Positions 26,529-34,578 of a DNA stretch of 49,053 nt are shown here, piece by piece. Position numbers and translations under genes: made by a program. A model generated the notes under the pieces. It had not been told where the DNA came from, searched no databases, and saw only the letters and a program-made list of their open reading frames with translations. The DNA comes from MAG-120802 sp049430265 (lineage in GTDB: Bacteria > Actinomycetota > Actinomycetes > Nanopelagicales > Nanopelagicaceae), in NCBI GenBank assembly GCA_049430265.1, contig JBMTBW010000004.1:1-49053 (forward strand), written 5' to 3'. How positions within the stretch are numbered: position 1 is the first letter of the stretch; each line of letters starts with the position of its first letter.

Positions 26529-27430
26529 TAACCGACGCCTTTCTCACTATTTGAATTAGATGAAAGTGCGCCACGCCTAGCAATCTCTCTTGCAACAAGG
26601 CCGTAAGCCTCTGCGCCATTTGAAGCGGGGTCATAAGTCATCACTGTTTGACCATAAGAGGGAGCCTCTGAGATGCGAACTGCTCTTGGAATTGGAATGT
26701 CAATTAGCTCAGCGCTGTAATGTTTTCTCACCTCTGCTGCAACATCATTAGCTAGCCTTGTTCGACCATCAAACATGGTAAGTAAGATAGTTGTTAGTTT
26801 TATATTTGGATTAAGGTGTTCTTGAATTAATGAAACTGTGTGAAGCAACAGTGTTAAACCTTCTAGCGAGTAATACTCACATTGAATTGGAATTAATAAT
26901 TCTTGCGCAGCAACTAGAGCATTAATTGTTAATAACCCTAAACTTGGTGGGCAATCAATAATTACATAATCAAATCGCTCGCCTTTATTTGCTGCATCGA
27001 GTAAATAATTATTTAAAGATTTTTTTAGCCTCATCTCTCTTGCAACCATTGGAACCAATTCCACTTCAGCATTTGCAAGAGATTGTGTTGCAGGAATTAC
27101 TTCAAGGCTTGGATAGCCTGGAATTTTTAGCGCTGCAGATTGCATTGGTAGATCTTTAATAATTACTTCATACATTCCATTAACTTCATCCCTTGATATC
27201 CCAAAAGCGGTGCTGGCATTTCCTTGAGGATCTAGGTCGATTATTAGGGTTTTTAAGCCCCCCATAGCTAGGGCTGCTGCCACATTGACTGCGGAGGTGG
27301 TTTTGCCGACCCCGCCCTTCTGGTTGGCGACGGTGAAGATCCGAGTAGTTATCGGTTTGGCCATAGGCTCGCGAAAGCGCTTAGTTCCGATTACCTGCCT
27401 AGGGGCCGATGTTTCACGTGAATCACTCAC
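26528..27430 (-). CDS. parA: Chromosome-partitioning ATPase ParA
   Basis: A 300-residue deviant Walker ATPase that segregates ParB-bound origins. ANQKGGVGKTT (Walker A), DLDPQGNAST, and DYVIIDCPPSLGLL (Walker B). Start is either GTG 27430 (used here) or ATG 27364 (MAKPITTRIF). The longer form begins with DSRET, encoded by a parS site, and mycobacterial ParA carries a similar SRETS in its N-terminal extension, which favours the longer start. Nine bases after rsmG. Confidence 0.95.
   Translation of the reverse strand: MSDSRETSAPRQVIGTKRFREPMAKPITTRIFTVANQKGGVGKTTSAVNVAAALAMGGLKTLIIDLDPQGNASTAFGISRDEVNGMYEVIIKDLPMQSAALKIPGYPSLEVIPATQSLANAEVELVPMVAREMRLKKSLNNYLLDAANKGERFDYVIIDCPPSLGLLTINALVAAQELLIPIQCEYYSLEGLTLLLHTVSLIQEHLNPNIKLTTILLTMFDGRTRLANDVAAEVRKHYSAELIDIPIPRAVRISEAPSYGQTVMTYDPASNGAEAYGLVAREIARRGALSSNSNSEKGVG
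27410..27425. promoter_or_regulatory. parS site 1, inside the 5' end of parA
   Basis: TGTTTCACGTGAATCA matches the 16-bp parS consensus TGTTTCACGTGAAACA at 15 of 16 positions. ParB should nucleate here. On the minus strand it encodes parA codons 3-7. Confidence 0.93.
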
Positions 27431-27439
27431 ACCGCTTAG

Positions 27440-28048
27440 TTAACCAGCCTTAACCGCCTCAATGATGCGTCCAGTCGGCAAGTCATCAAGATTTATCTCA
27501 TGTAGTTGGTGGGATTTGAACTTTTTAAGGTTAGTTGTAGCCATCTCTTGAGCTGCAGACTCCCCTTTGATAGCAAGAAGAGATCCTGCCGGAGCAATTA
27601 GGTGCCAGGTGCTCTCGATTAGACGAGGAAGTGGGGCAACCGCTCTTGCGAGAACATAGTTATAGCTACCTTTTACCGATTCGGCCTTAGCTCTAATGAC
27701 TTCCACATTATTGAGCTTTAACGCCTCAATTACTTCATATAGAAATTCAACCCGTCTTTGAAGGGGTTCAATTAAGCTCACCTTGAGCTCTGGTCGAGCT
27801 AGAGCGACCACGATTCCGGGTAGGCCAGCACCCGAGCCAATATCTGCCACCTTTGCCCCGCTCATTGGAAGCAGAGTTACCACCGGAAGGCAGTTTTCAA
27901 TATGGCGCTGCCAGATCCGCTCTCCTTCAGCTGGGCCAATTAGGCCCCGCTCAATAGCGGTTGTCGCTAGGAGCTTTTCGAAAGCTAGGGCCTCTTCGGC
28001 TCTCTCTGGGAAGTAGCGCTTAGCCCTAGTTTCACGTGAATCAATCAG
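27440..28048 (-). CDS. rsmG: 16S rRNA (guanine-N7)-methyltransferase RsmG (GidB), apparent CTG start
   Basis: Methylates G527 of 16S rRNA. The SAM-binding VADIGSGAGLPG motif and YNYVLARAVAPL are clear. The first canonical start in frame is an internal GTG at 27883, which would leave only 147 residues and drop the conserved N-terminal helices (RYFPERAEEALAFEKLL, GERIWQRHIENC). Upstream of that the frame stays open back to a TGA inside jag, with no ATG, GTG or TTG. CTG at 28048-28046 overlaps the jag stop as CTGA, exactly like the GTGA/TTGA/ATGA overlaps elsewhere in this window, and gives a full 202 residues. parS site 2 lies in codons 2-7. Confidence 0.85.
   Translation of the reverse strand: MIDSRETRAKRYFPERAEEALAFEKLLATTAIERGLIGPAEGERIWQRHIENCLPVVTLLPMSGAKVADIGSGAGLPGIVVALARPELKVSLIEPLQRRVEFLYEVIEALKLNNVEVIRAKAESVKGSYNYVLARAVAPLPRLIESTWHLIAPAGSLLAIKGESAAQEMATTNLKKFKSHQLHEINLDDLPTGRIIEAVKAG
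28028..28043. promoter_or_regulatory. parS site 2, inside the 5' end of rsmG
   Basis: AGTTTCACGTGAATCA matches the parS consensus at 14 of 16 positions (differences at positions 1 and 14). It lies 618 bp from site 1 and shares the position-14 change. On the minus strand it also encodes DSRET near the start of RsmG. Confidence 0.85.
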
Positions 28049-28521
28049 GCTGGCATCACCACAACGCAGCGATCTGGGTCTTCGCCTTCAGATTCACTAC
28101 TTAAGCCGATTTTCTGGATGGTGTCATGGATGACTTTCCGCTCAAAGGCATTCATTGGGGCGAGCTTTATTGGCTTGCCCTTAGATTTGACCTCATCTGC
28201 TGTCTCTTCAGCAAGCTTTGCAAGCGCGCTCTTTTTATCTGCTCTAAACCCATCGATATCTAGCATTAACCTAGAGCGATCACCTGTTGCGGTTTGAACA
28301 GCTAGGCGAGTGAGCTCTTGGAGAGCATCTAATACTTCCCCACCTCCACCTACTAGGTGAGCAAGGTCGCCGCCTTCAATAACTAGCGCTGCTCGCTCAT
28401 TTTCCACGCTAATTTCAATATCGCCATCTAGATCTGCGATATCAAGCAATCCTTCTAGGTAGTCAGCAGCGATATCGCCCTCTTCTTCAAGGCTTGTCAC
28501 TACAGTCTTCTCTTCGCTCAT
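28045..28521 (-). CDS. jag: Jag/KhpB-type RNA-binding protein (KH and R3H domains)
   Basis: A 158-residue protein. The KH-like domain spans about residues 30-95 (LIGG-equivalent loop LVGGGGEVLDALQELTRLA) and the R3H domain about 98-158 with APMNAFERKVIHDTI. Actinobacterial forms lack the N-terminal Jag_N domain, as here. It binds RNA and affects cell elongation in Firmicutes. Located between yidC and rsmG, as is standard. The last codons overlap the rsmG start. Confidence 0.93.
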   Translation of the reverse strand: MSEEKTVVTSLEEEGDIAADYLEGLLDIADLDGDIEISVENERAALVIEGGDLAHLVGGGGEVLDALQELTRLAVQTATGDRSRLMLDIDGFRADKKSALAKLAEETADEVKSKGKPIKLAPMNAFERKVIHDTIQKIGLSSESEGEDPDRCVVVMPA

Positions 28522-28563
28522 CTCTTCTCCTTCGTCTTTTGCCCCGTTTTGAGGCTTTTAATG

Positions 28564-29478
28564 CTATTTGCGCCTTTTCTTCTTTTTCTTCTTTGGTTGC
28601 TCTCTCTGCCCCATTGGTTTTGGCTCCTCTGTGGCAACTCCTCCGCCATTACTTTCACCCTCTGGCTCCTGGCCTGACTTCTTAGCTTTCTTTGCTTGGA
28701 GCTCCTCCCAGGCTGGTGATCCTGGGGTTGGGTTTCTCTTAATCACATAGAACTGCTGACCCCAGGTCCAGAAATTTGTTGTAGACCAGTAGATCAAAAC
28801 TCCGATTGGAAAATTAACTCCTGAGACAGCGAAAATAATAGGGAATAAATAAAGCATTATTTTCTGCTGCTGCAACATCATGTTGTTTGAAGAATCTAGT
28901 TTTGGCATTCCTTTAACCATTAACTGACGCTGGGTAGTAAATGTTGTTAACGACATTAAAAATATTAGAAATACTGTGACTATCTTTACTGTTCCATTAG
29001 ATGATCCAAGGAATGTCTGTGAGATAGGTGCTCCGAAGAATTCTGCCTTTGCCATCTGCGCTGCAATTTCGCTTGTTAAAACACCGCGGGCTTGAGGTGG
29101 GTTTTTACCAATTCCATTAAGCACTGTAAAGAGTGCAAAGAATATTGGAGCTTGAGCAAGAATTGGAAAACATGAAGCCATTGGATTTGTTTTATGGGTT
29201 TTATATAGCTTCATCAATTCTTCTGATTGTTTCTGGCGATCATCTTTATATTTCTGTTGAATCTTCTTCATCTCTGGAGCTAGAGCAGTTAGAGCTCTTT
29301 GGGATTTAATTTGTTTCACAAAGAGTGGAATTAAAATGATTCTTATTAAAACTACAAGCCCCATAATCGATAGAGTCCATGTAACTCCGCTTGCTCCGCC
29401 AAAGACTGGTGAGAGCGCTGTGTGGATGGAGACCATAACTCCAGAAACAATCCAATAAAGCGGATCTAAAATGCCCAT
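28564..29478 (-). CDS. yidC: Membrane protein insertase YidC
   Basis: A 304-residue Oxa1/YidC insertase. First membrane helix at about residues 25-47, then KQIKSQRALTALAPEMKKIQQKYKDDRQKQSEELM read in pieces as the cytosolic coiled loop, TNPMASCFPILAQAPIFFALF, and two further membrane pairs including FPIGVLIYWSTTNFWTWGQQ. A highly basic tail ends in KKKKKKRRK, which helps ribosome binding. Directly abuts the yidD stop (29479). Confidence 0.96.
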   Translation of the reverse strand: MGILDPLYWIVSGVMVSIHTALSPVFGGASGVTWTLSIMGLVVLIRIILIPLFVKQIKSQRALTALAPEMKKIQQKYKDDRQKQSEELMKLYKTHKTNPMASCFPILAQAPIFFALFTVLNGIGKNPPQARGVLTSEIAAQMAKAEFFGAPISQTFLGSSNGTVKIVTVFLIFLMSLTTFTTQRQLMVKGMPKLDSSNNMMLQQQKIMLYLFPIIFAVSGVNFPIGVLIYWSTTNFWTWGQQFYVIKRNPTPGSPAWEELQAKKAKKSGQEPEGESNGGGVATEEPKPMGQREQPKKKKKKRRK

Positions 29479-29769
29479 CTAGCGCACCATACTTTCTGTT
29501 TCTCGATTTGATAGTAAAAAAGGGCCTATTTTCAGGGTTTTTGGCGGGTAATCCACTCCACCATGGCTTAGTGGATTGCATCTAATAACTCTCCACACAC
29601 CCAGAGCTAGACCAAAGACATGGAAGTTTTTAATTGATTCATATGTGTATTGCGAGCAAGATGGATAGTACTTACATCTTGGAGCAAGTCCTGGAGCAAT
29701 AAACTTCTGCCAAGTTTTAATCAGCGCTATAAATGGAAGCATAAGTAAATCAAGTGCTTTCTTAATCAT
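29479..29769 (-). CDS. yidD: Membrane protein insertion efficiency factor YidD
   Basis: A 96-residue small protein with an amphipathic N-terminal helix and the diagnostic PRCKYYPSCSQYTYESI (three Cys in the region) and RCNPLSHGGVDYPP. It assists YidC and sits between rnpA and yidC; it overlaps rnpA by 4 bp. Confidence 0.96.
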   Translation of the reverse strand: MIKKALDLLMLPFIALIKTWQKFIAPGLAPRCKYYPSCSQYTYESIKNFHVFGLALGVWRVIRCNPLSHGGVDYPPKTLKIGPFLLSNRETESMVR

Positions 29770-30098
29770 CTTCCCGCCTTTTCATTTAACGCGGTAAATA
29801 ATCTTGGGATTTCATTATGAACATTCTGCTCTGGTTTGGTTGCTCTAATTACCACCATAGATTGGGCAGGAAGAATATGAAGGCTACTTTTTGAAGCGTG
29901 CCTTAACTGTCTTGTCACTCTATGGCGAATTACTGAGCCACCGATCGCTCTTGAAACAACAAAGCCAACTTTTGGAGACATAAGGTTTGGTTCTTTAGTT
30001 AAATAACCAACAAGACTTTTTGTTGTTGAGCGAATTGGTGAACGAGTAACCCGCGCGAAATCCTCGCGAGAAGTTAGGCGGTTAATGGCTGCTAGCAC
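29766..30098 (-). CDS. rnpA: Ribonuclease P protein component
   Basis: A 110-residue RNase P protein that helps the catalytic RNA mature tRNA 5' ends. NRLTSREDFARV at the start and VVSRAIGGSVIRHRVTRQLRH (equivalent of the RNR motif; here IRHRVTRQLRH) identify it. 15 bases downstream of rpmH in the conserved rpmH-rnpA pair. Confidence 0.95.
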   Translation of the reverse strand: MLAAINRLTSREDFARVTRSPIRSTTKSLVGYLTKEPNLMSPKVGFVVSRAIGGSVIRHRVTRQLRHASKSSLHILPAQSMVVIRATKPEQNVHNEIPRLFTALNEKAGR

Positions 30099-30113
30099 GC
30101 CGGTTATTACAGC

Positions 30114-30248
30114 TTAGGCGGATATACGAGCGCGACCCTTAGCGCGACGGGCAGAGAGAACTGCGCGTCCACCACGAGTTGCCATACGAGCGCGAAAACC
30201 ATGCTTCTTCGCGCGCCGACGATTATTCGGCTGAAAAGTACGCTTCAT
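30114..30248 (-). CDS. rpmH: 50S ribosomal protein L34
   Basis: A 44-residue ribosomal protein: MKRTFQPNNRRRAKKHGFRA is the signature, followed by RMATRGGRAVLSARRAKGR and ending RISA. ATG at 30248 is preceded by an AGGAGTGAG Shine-Dalgarno stretch. First gene of the rpmH-rnpA-yidD-yidC-jag-rsmG-parA-parB run. Confidence 0.98.
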   Translation of the reverse strand: MKRTFQPNNRRRAKKHGFRARMATRGGRAVLSARRAKGRARISA

Positions 30249-30592
30249 CTTCTTCTCTCACTCCTTTAAAAACAGCTCCTAATTTGAGCTGTTGGGATTG
30301 ATCAGGTCTTGAGGTAATCGCGTAGCTGCGATTGGGGGCCACAAGAGCAGGGGGCAACGGTATCTGCTGACCTACCGATTTGGAAAACTGGGGATATCTT
30401 TTAGGGCATTTAGGGCCTTTGGGAAGATTTTGTGGATAACCACTTGCTTTTATTGGGATAAAGGCATACTTTCCGCCTCTATCCACAGGCAAGAAGGTTT
30501 TTAAGCTCTTTTCCCCAGAGATTAAGCCTAAAGTCGAAGTATAGACCACAGCCTGTGGATAACTTTGTGGATATCTAGCGAGATGAGGGGTT
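30249..30592. promoter_or_regulatory. rpmH-dnaA intergenic region with DnaA boxes
   Basis: No gene is seen here. DnaA boxes: TGTGGATAA at 30431-30439 and 30554-30562 (perfect), CTATCCACA at 30479-30487 and TGTGGATAT at 30566-30574 (one mismatch each), and weaker TGGGGATAT at 30389-30397. The third box overlaps an inverted repeat CCACAG-C-CTGTGG (30546-30558). The two boxes at 30554-30574 lie 20-40 bp before the dnaA ATG, fitting dnaA autoregulation. The rpmH promoter should also lie here. Confidence 0.8.
30271..30293 (-). promoter_or_regulatory. Hairpin in the rpmH leader (possible attenuator)
   Basis: AACAGCTC (30271-30278) and GAGCTGTT (30286-30293) form a perfect 8-bp stem with a 7-nt loop. 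In the rpmH transcript the stem is followed by a short U run and then the Shine-Dalgarno sequence, about 22 nt before the ATG. This looks like a weak intrinsic terminator or a translational control hairpin. Confidence 0.4.
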
Positions 30593-32023
30593 ATGTCGAT
30601 TGCTGAACCTGGAGCCCTTGAAGCCAAGGAAATAGAGGCTGACCTTCTAGAGCTTTGGAAGGGAATTGTTGATTCTGTTGCTAAAGAGTCTCCACAAAAT
30701 CGCGCCTTTCTCACCCTTACTAAACCTCTAGGTTTATTAAAGAGTGATGGGGGATCAAACCTGCTACTTGCCGCCCCTAATGTTTTTGCTAAAGATGTTT
30801 TAGAGAGCCGTTTAAAGGTGCTATTAAATGATGCTTTATCGGCCAAGATGGGCGAGAAGATAAATATCGCAGTAACTGTTGATGAGTCTTTAGATACTGA
30901 TCTCTCTACGGTTGAAGAGGTGGATGTAGAGGTTGAATCGCCAAGGGCAGGAACTGGGCGTCAAGAAGTTCAGAGTAAGGGCTCTGATCAAACACAGCTA
31001 AACCCTAGATATATTTTTGAAACTTTTGTTATCGGTGCATCTAATCGCTTTGCCCACGCCGCAGCTGTTGCTGTAGCTGAGGCGCCTGCAAAGGCTTATA
31101 ACCCGCTTTTTATTTATGGTGAATCAGGTCTTGGAAAGACCCATTTATTACATGCGATTGGCGCATATGCCAAAGAGTTATATGGCGGGGTTCGGGTTCG
31201 CTACGTCTCCTCTGAGGAATTCACAAATGATTTTATTAACTCAATTCGTGATGATAAGTCTTCTAACTTTCAACGCCGCTATCGCGATCTTGATGTTCTA
31301 CTTGTTGATGATATTCAATTTTTAGAAAATAAAGAGCGGACCCAAGAAGAGTTCTTCCACACCTTCAATACTTTATATAACGCTAATAAGCAGATTGTTA
31401 TCTCAAGTGATCGCCCGCCTAAACAATTAACTACCTTAGAAGATCGTCTCCGTTCGAGATTTGAGTGGGGCTTAATAACTGATATTCAACCGCCAGAACT
31501 TGAAACTCGTATTGCTATTTTAAGGAAGAAAGCTGCGCAAGATAAATTAAATGCCCCGGATGATGTTTTGGAATATATCGCTTCGAAAATTTCCACAAAT
31601 ATTCGTGAGTTAGAAGGAGCATTAATTCGCGTTACTGCTTTTGCTTCATTAAATCGCCAGGTGGTTGATATGAATTTAGCTGAGATAGTTCTTAAGGATT
31701 TAATTCCAGATGACTCAACCCCTGAAATCACCGCTAGTTTGATAATGGCTCAAACCGCTGCGTATTTCAGTCTGACTTTAGATGATCTCTGTGGCACTTC
31801 TCGCTCTAGGGTTTTAGTTAATGCCCGCCAGATCGCTATGTATCTCTGCCGCGAGATGACAGAGTTATCACTTCCTAAAATTGGTCAGACTTTTGGTGGA
31901 CGGGATCACACCACGGTTATGCATGCAGACCGAAAAGTCCGCCATTTAATGGCTGAGCGTAGATCGATTTTTAACCAGGTTTCCGAGCTTACAAACCGGA
32001 TAAAACTGCAGGCCAAGGCTTAA
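30593..32023 (+). CDS. dnaA: Chromosomal replication initiator protein DnaA
   Basis: A 476-residue AAA+ initiator. Domain I about residues 14-95, a short acidic linker, domain III with Walker A GESGLGKT (176-183) and VDDIQFLENKERTQEEFFHTFN, and the DNA-binding domain IV ending with FGGRDHTTVMHADRKV, the box-recognition signature. ATG at 30593 is preceded by GAGGGG. DnaA boxes lie on both sides, and the next gene is dnaN. Confidence 0.98.
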   Translation: MSIAEPGALEAKEIEADLLELWKGIVDSVAKESPQNRAFLTLTKPLGLLKSDGGSNLLLAAPNVFAKDVLESRLKVLLNDALSAKMGEKINIAVTVDESLDTDLSTVEEVDVEVESPRAGTGRQEVQSKGSDQTQLNPRYIFETFVIGASNRFAHAAAVAVAEAPAKAYNPLFIYGESGLGKTHLLHAIGAYAKELYGGVRVRYVSSEEFTNDFINSIRDDKSSNFQRRYRDLDVLLVDDIQFLENKERTQEEFFHTFNTLYNANKQIVISSDRPPKQLTTLEDRLRSRFEWGLITDIQPPELETRIAILRKKAAQDKLNAPDDVLEYIASKISTNIRELEGALIRVTAFASLNRQVVDMNLAEIVLKDLIPDDSTPEITASLIMAQTAAYFSLTLDDLCGTSRSRVLVNARQIAMYLCREMTELSLPKIGQTFGGRDHTTVMHADRKVRHLMAERRSIFNQVSELTNRIKLQAKA

Positions 32024-32345
32024 TCTCTGAAATATCAGAGGTTGGGGATAACCTGTGGATATGTGTGGATAACCTGTTGGTAAAGGTTGGGTTTGAAAAG
32101 ACCTGGTTTTTCCAAGTGGTTTGTTTCAAGAGTTACTCACAGTTTTTACACAGAGAAGAGGTGGTTTAGATGAAGGGTAATACGGCTTTGAACAGGGCTT
32201 TTCTCTCTTTTCCACAGTTAAACCGTTTGGTTACTACTACTAACTTTATAGATAAGAAATCTCATCTCAGAGAACAGATCTTGATAAGCCAATTTAAACC
32301 AAACCAACTATCTAAAGTAAATACGAAAGAGTTAGGCTGGAGATT
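32024..32345. other. Replication origin oriC (dnaA-dnaN intergenic)
   Basis: This 322-bp stretch has no gene. DnaA boxes: TGGGGATAA 32043-32051, TGTGGATAT 32054-32062, TGTGGATAA 32064-32072 (perfect), TTACTCACA 32133-32141, TTTTACACA 32144-32152 and TTTTCCACA 32208-32216 (the last two fit TTTTNCACA). Beyond the last box come repeating CTA triplets and an AT-rich stretch to about 32330, the likely unwinding element. The location matches the origin of other actinobacteria. It must also hold the dnaN promoter. Confidence 0.88.
32231..32245. other. DnaA-trio-like element next to the oriC unwinding region
   Basis: The top strand reads TTACTACTACTAACT, so the bottom strand read 3' to 5' is AAT-GAT-GAT-GAT-TGA. 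Repeats of 3'-GAT-5' directly between the last DnaA box and the AT-rich DNA are the DnaA-trio arrangement described for B. subtilis. The box at 32208-32216 is 14 bp away, with a C/G-containing segment between. Confidence 0.65.
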
Positions 32346-33473
32346 ATGAAATTCACAGTAGATAGCGCAGTGTTAACCGATAGCGTTAATTGGGTTTCAA
32401 GGAGTTTGTCCACTAGACCAATTATGACCGCGCTACTAGGAATTGTGATCGAAGCCGGAAATGACATCACACTAAGCGCTTCAGATTTAGAAACCTCTGC
32501 TAAGTCTTCATTCTCAGCAGATATAAAAGAAAAAGGAAGAGTGCTGGTTCCAGGAAGGTTACTAGCTGAAATTTCTAGAGCGCTTCCGAACAAACCTGTC
32601 TCGTTTAACTTAGACGGCAGCAGGGTTTTAGTAACAGCAGGAGCTGCTAAATTCACACTTCCCACTCTTCCAATAAACGAATATCCAAACCTTCCGGTAA
32701 TGCCAGATACCTCTGGAAGTATTGCTAGTGATTTATTTGCAACCGCGGTTAATCAAGTAGCAGTAGCAGCAGGTCGAGACGACTCACTGCCAACTTTAAC
32801 TGGAATTCATGTTGATATTAACAAGGAAGTTATTACTTTTGCCGCAACCGATCGATATCGCTTGGCGGTTAGAGAAATTAATTGGAGTCCGAATAATCCA
32901 GAAGAGACAACAACAGCTCTACTTAGAGCAAGAACTTTGGCAGATGCAGCTAAAACAATTTCATCTAGTAAAAACATTTCATTTTCAGTAGCTCCAAATA
33001 CTTCAAATGAGCGCTTAATTGGCTTTACTACAGAGCAGAAATCAATGACTTCAAGGCAGTTAGACGGCGCCTTCCCTCCATACCGCCACTTACTACCAAG
33101 TGAAAGTATTGCAACAGCAGTTATTGAAGTTGCGACCCTTTTAGATTCTGTGCGCCGAGTAGCGCTGGTAACCGATAAAACTGTTCCGCTTCGTTTAAAA
33201 TTTTCAGATAACTCCCTTCACCTCGAAGCTGGCGCGGGAGATGAAGCAACAGCCACAGAAGAGCTTCAAATCTCATACACAGGAGAGGCGATAGATATCG
33301 CTTTCAACCCAACATTTTTAGCCGATGGTTTAAATGCCCTTGGAACACCTTATGTAAATATTGCATTTACAGGATCTAATAAACCAGCGGTTTTATCAGG
33401 CAAAAATAAAGTAGATGGCGAGATAGATAGCTCTTACCGCTACCTTCTAATGCCTATGCGTTACGCCTCTTAA
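32346..33473 (+). CDS. dnaN: DNA polymerase III sliding clamp (beta subunit)
   Basis: A 375-residue clamp with three similar domains (about 1-120, 130-250, 255-375). MKFTVDSAVLTDSVNWVSRSLSTRPIMTAL opens the protein in the usual way, and FAATDRYRLAVRE and the C-terminal SSYRYLLMPMR (the peptide pocket residues) are conserved. It tethers polymerase and binds many repair proteins. ATG at 32346 follows CTGGAGATT. Confidence 0.98.
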   Translation: MKFTVDSAVLTDSVNWVSRSLSTRPIMTALLGIVIEAGNDITLSASDLETSAKSSFSADIKEKGRVLVPGRLLAEISRALPNKPVSFNLDGSRVLVTAGAAKFTLPTLPINEYPNLPVMPDTSGSIASDLFATAVNQVAVAAGRDDSLPTLTGIHVDINKEVITFAATDRYRLAVREINWSPNNPEETTTALLRARTLADAAKTISSSKNISFSVAPNTSNERLIGFTTEQKSMTSRQLDGAFPPYRHLLPSESIATAVIEVATLLDSVRRVALVTDKTVPLRLKFSDNSLHLEAGAGDEATATEELQISYTGEAIDIAFNPTFLADGLNALGTPYVNIAFTGSNKPAVLSGKNKVDGEIDSSYRYLLMPMRYAS

Positions 33474-33489
33474 TTAACCACTTTTAAAA

Positions 33490-34578
33490 ATGTTCGTCTC
33501 CCATCTATCTTTAAAAGACTTCCGCTCTTATGAAAACCTAGAACTTTCTTTAAAAGCTGGCCAAAATATTTTTATTGGGGAAAATGGAGAAGGCAAGACA
33601 AATATCATCGAGGCTTTAATGTATTTAGCTCTACTTTCATCCCATCGGATATCAACTGATCAACCCCTTATAAAATTAGGTAGTGAGCGCGCTTATATCC
33701 GTGCCAAAATTGAATCAGATGAGAGAACCACTCTTGTTGAGTTAGAGATAAACAATGGCAAAGCAAATCGCGCCAAAGTAAACCAAAACCCAGTACGAAG
33801 TCAGAAGGAGTTACTAGGTTTAGTAAAGAGCGTTTGTTTCTCGCCAGAGGATTTAGATTTAGTTCGCGGCGACCCGAGTGAACGTAGGTCTTTCTTAGAT
33901 CAACTTTTAATCCAACAGAGCCCGCGCTTTGCTGGTGTAATAAGTGATTACGAGAGAGCTTTAAAGCAGCGTAATTCATTACTAAAAAACCGAGCGCCTG
34001 AGTCATCGCTTCGTTCATGGAGCGAGCACCTAGCTACTTTTGGTGGCGAGTTAATAGCTGGTCGAATTAAATTGATTAATGAAATAGAACCGCTATTTCA
34101 AATAGCATATAAAAATCTATCAACAAAAAAATTAGCTAAATTAGGATATAAATCAAGCATCCCTGAACCTTCTACAGAAAAAGAAGTAAATAGAGGGTTA
34201 ATGTTAAAAGTAATAGATGAGGTTAAATCTCAAGAGATGGAGCGAGGAATTTCTCTAGTGGGTCCACACCGCGACGACCTTCTTTTAAATTTAGGCGATC
34301 ATCCAGTTAAGGGCTACGCCAGTCACGGAGAGTCTTGGTCAATTGCTCTCGCTCTTCGATTAGCTAGTTATCAATTGTTTATCAATGAAGGAGCAAAACC
34401 AATACTGATATTAGATGATGTCTTCTCTGAGCTTGATGAAGGACGACGAGAGAAACTTCTTGAGATTGCAAATAGCGCAGAGCAGACATTTATCACGGTC
34501 GCTGTTGAGAATGATTTACCTAAAGCAATTCAAGGCGCTAGATTCAAAGTCGAATTAGGTAAGGTTGTAACTTTATGA
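33490..34578 (+). CDS. recF: DNA replication and repair protein RecF
   Basis: A 362-residue SMC-like ATPase for gap repair with RecOR. It begins FVSHLSLKDFRSYENLEL, has Walker A GENGEGKTN (residues about 30-38), the ABC-type signature in the SHGESWSIALALRLA segment and Walker B LILDDVFSELDEGRR. Sixteen bases after dnaN; ATGA overlap with the next gene. Confidence 0.97.
   Translation: MFVSHLSLKDFRSYENLELSLKAGQNIFIGENGEGKTNIIEALMYLALLSSHRISTDQPLIKLGSERAYIRAKIESDERTTLVELEINNGKANRAKVNQNPVRSQKELLGLVKSVCFSPEDLDLVRGDPSERRSFLDQLLIQQSPRFAGVISDYERALKQRNSLLKNRAPESSLRSWSEHLATFGGELIAGRIKLINEIEPLFQIAYKNLSTKKLAKLGYKSSIPEPSTEKEVNRGLMLKVIDEVKSQEMERGISLVGPHRDDLLLNLGDHPVKGYASHGESWSIALALRLASYQLFINEGAKPILILDDVFSELDEGRREKLLEIANSAEQTFITVAVENDLPKAIQGARFKVELGKVVTL

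Noticed and set aside
27440..27883. rsmG as a 147-residue truncated gene or frameshifted pseudogene
   Set aside because: The conserved N-terminus is encoded in the same frame upstream without any shift; only the start codon is unusual.
30223..30846. 207-residue minus-strand open frame spanning rpmH, the dnaA upstream region and the dnaA start
   Set aside because: It overlaps rpmH in another frame, runs through DnaA boxes and has no family features; rpmH is the real gene here.
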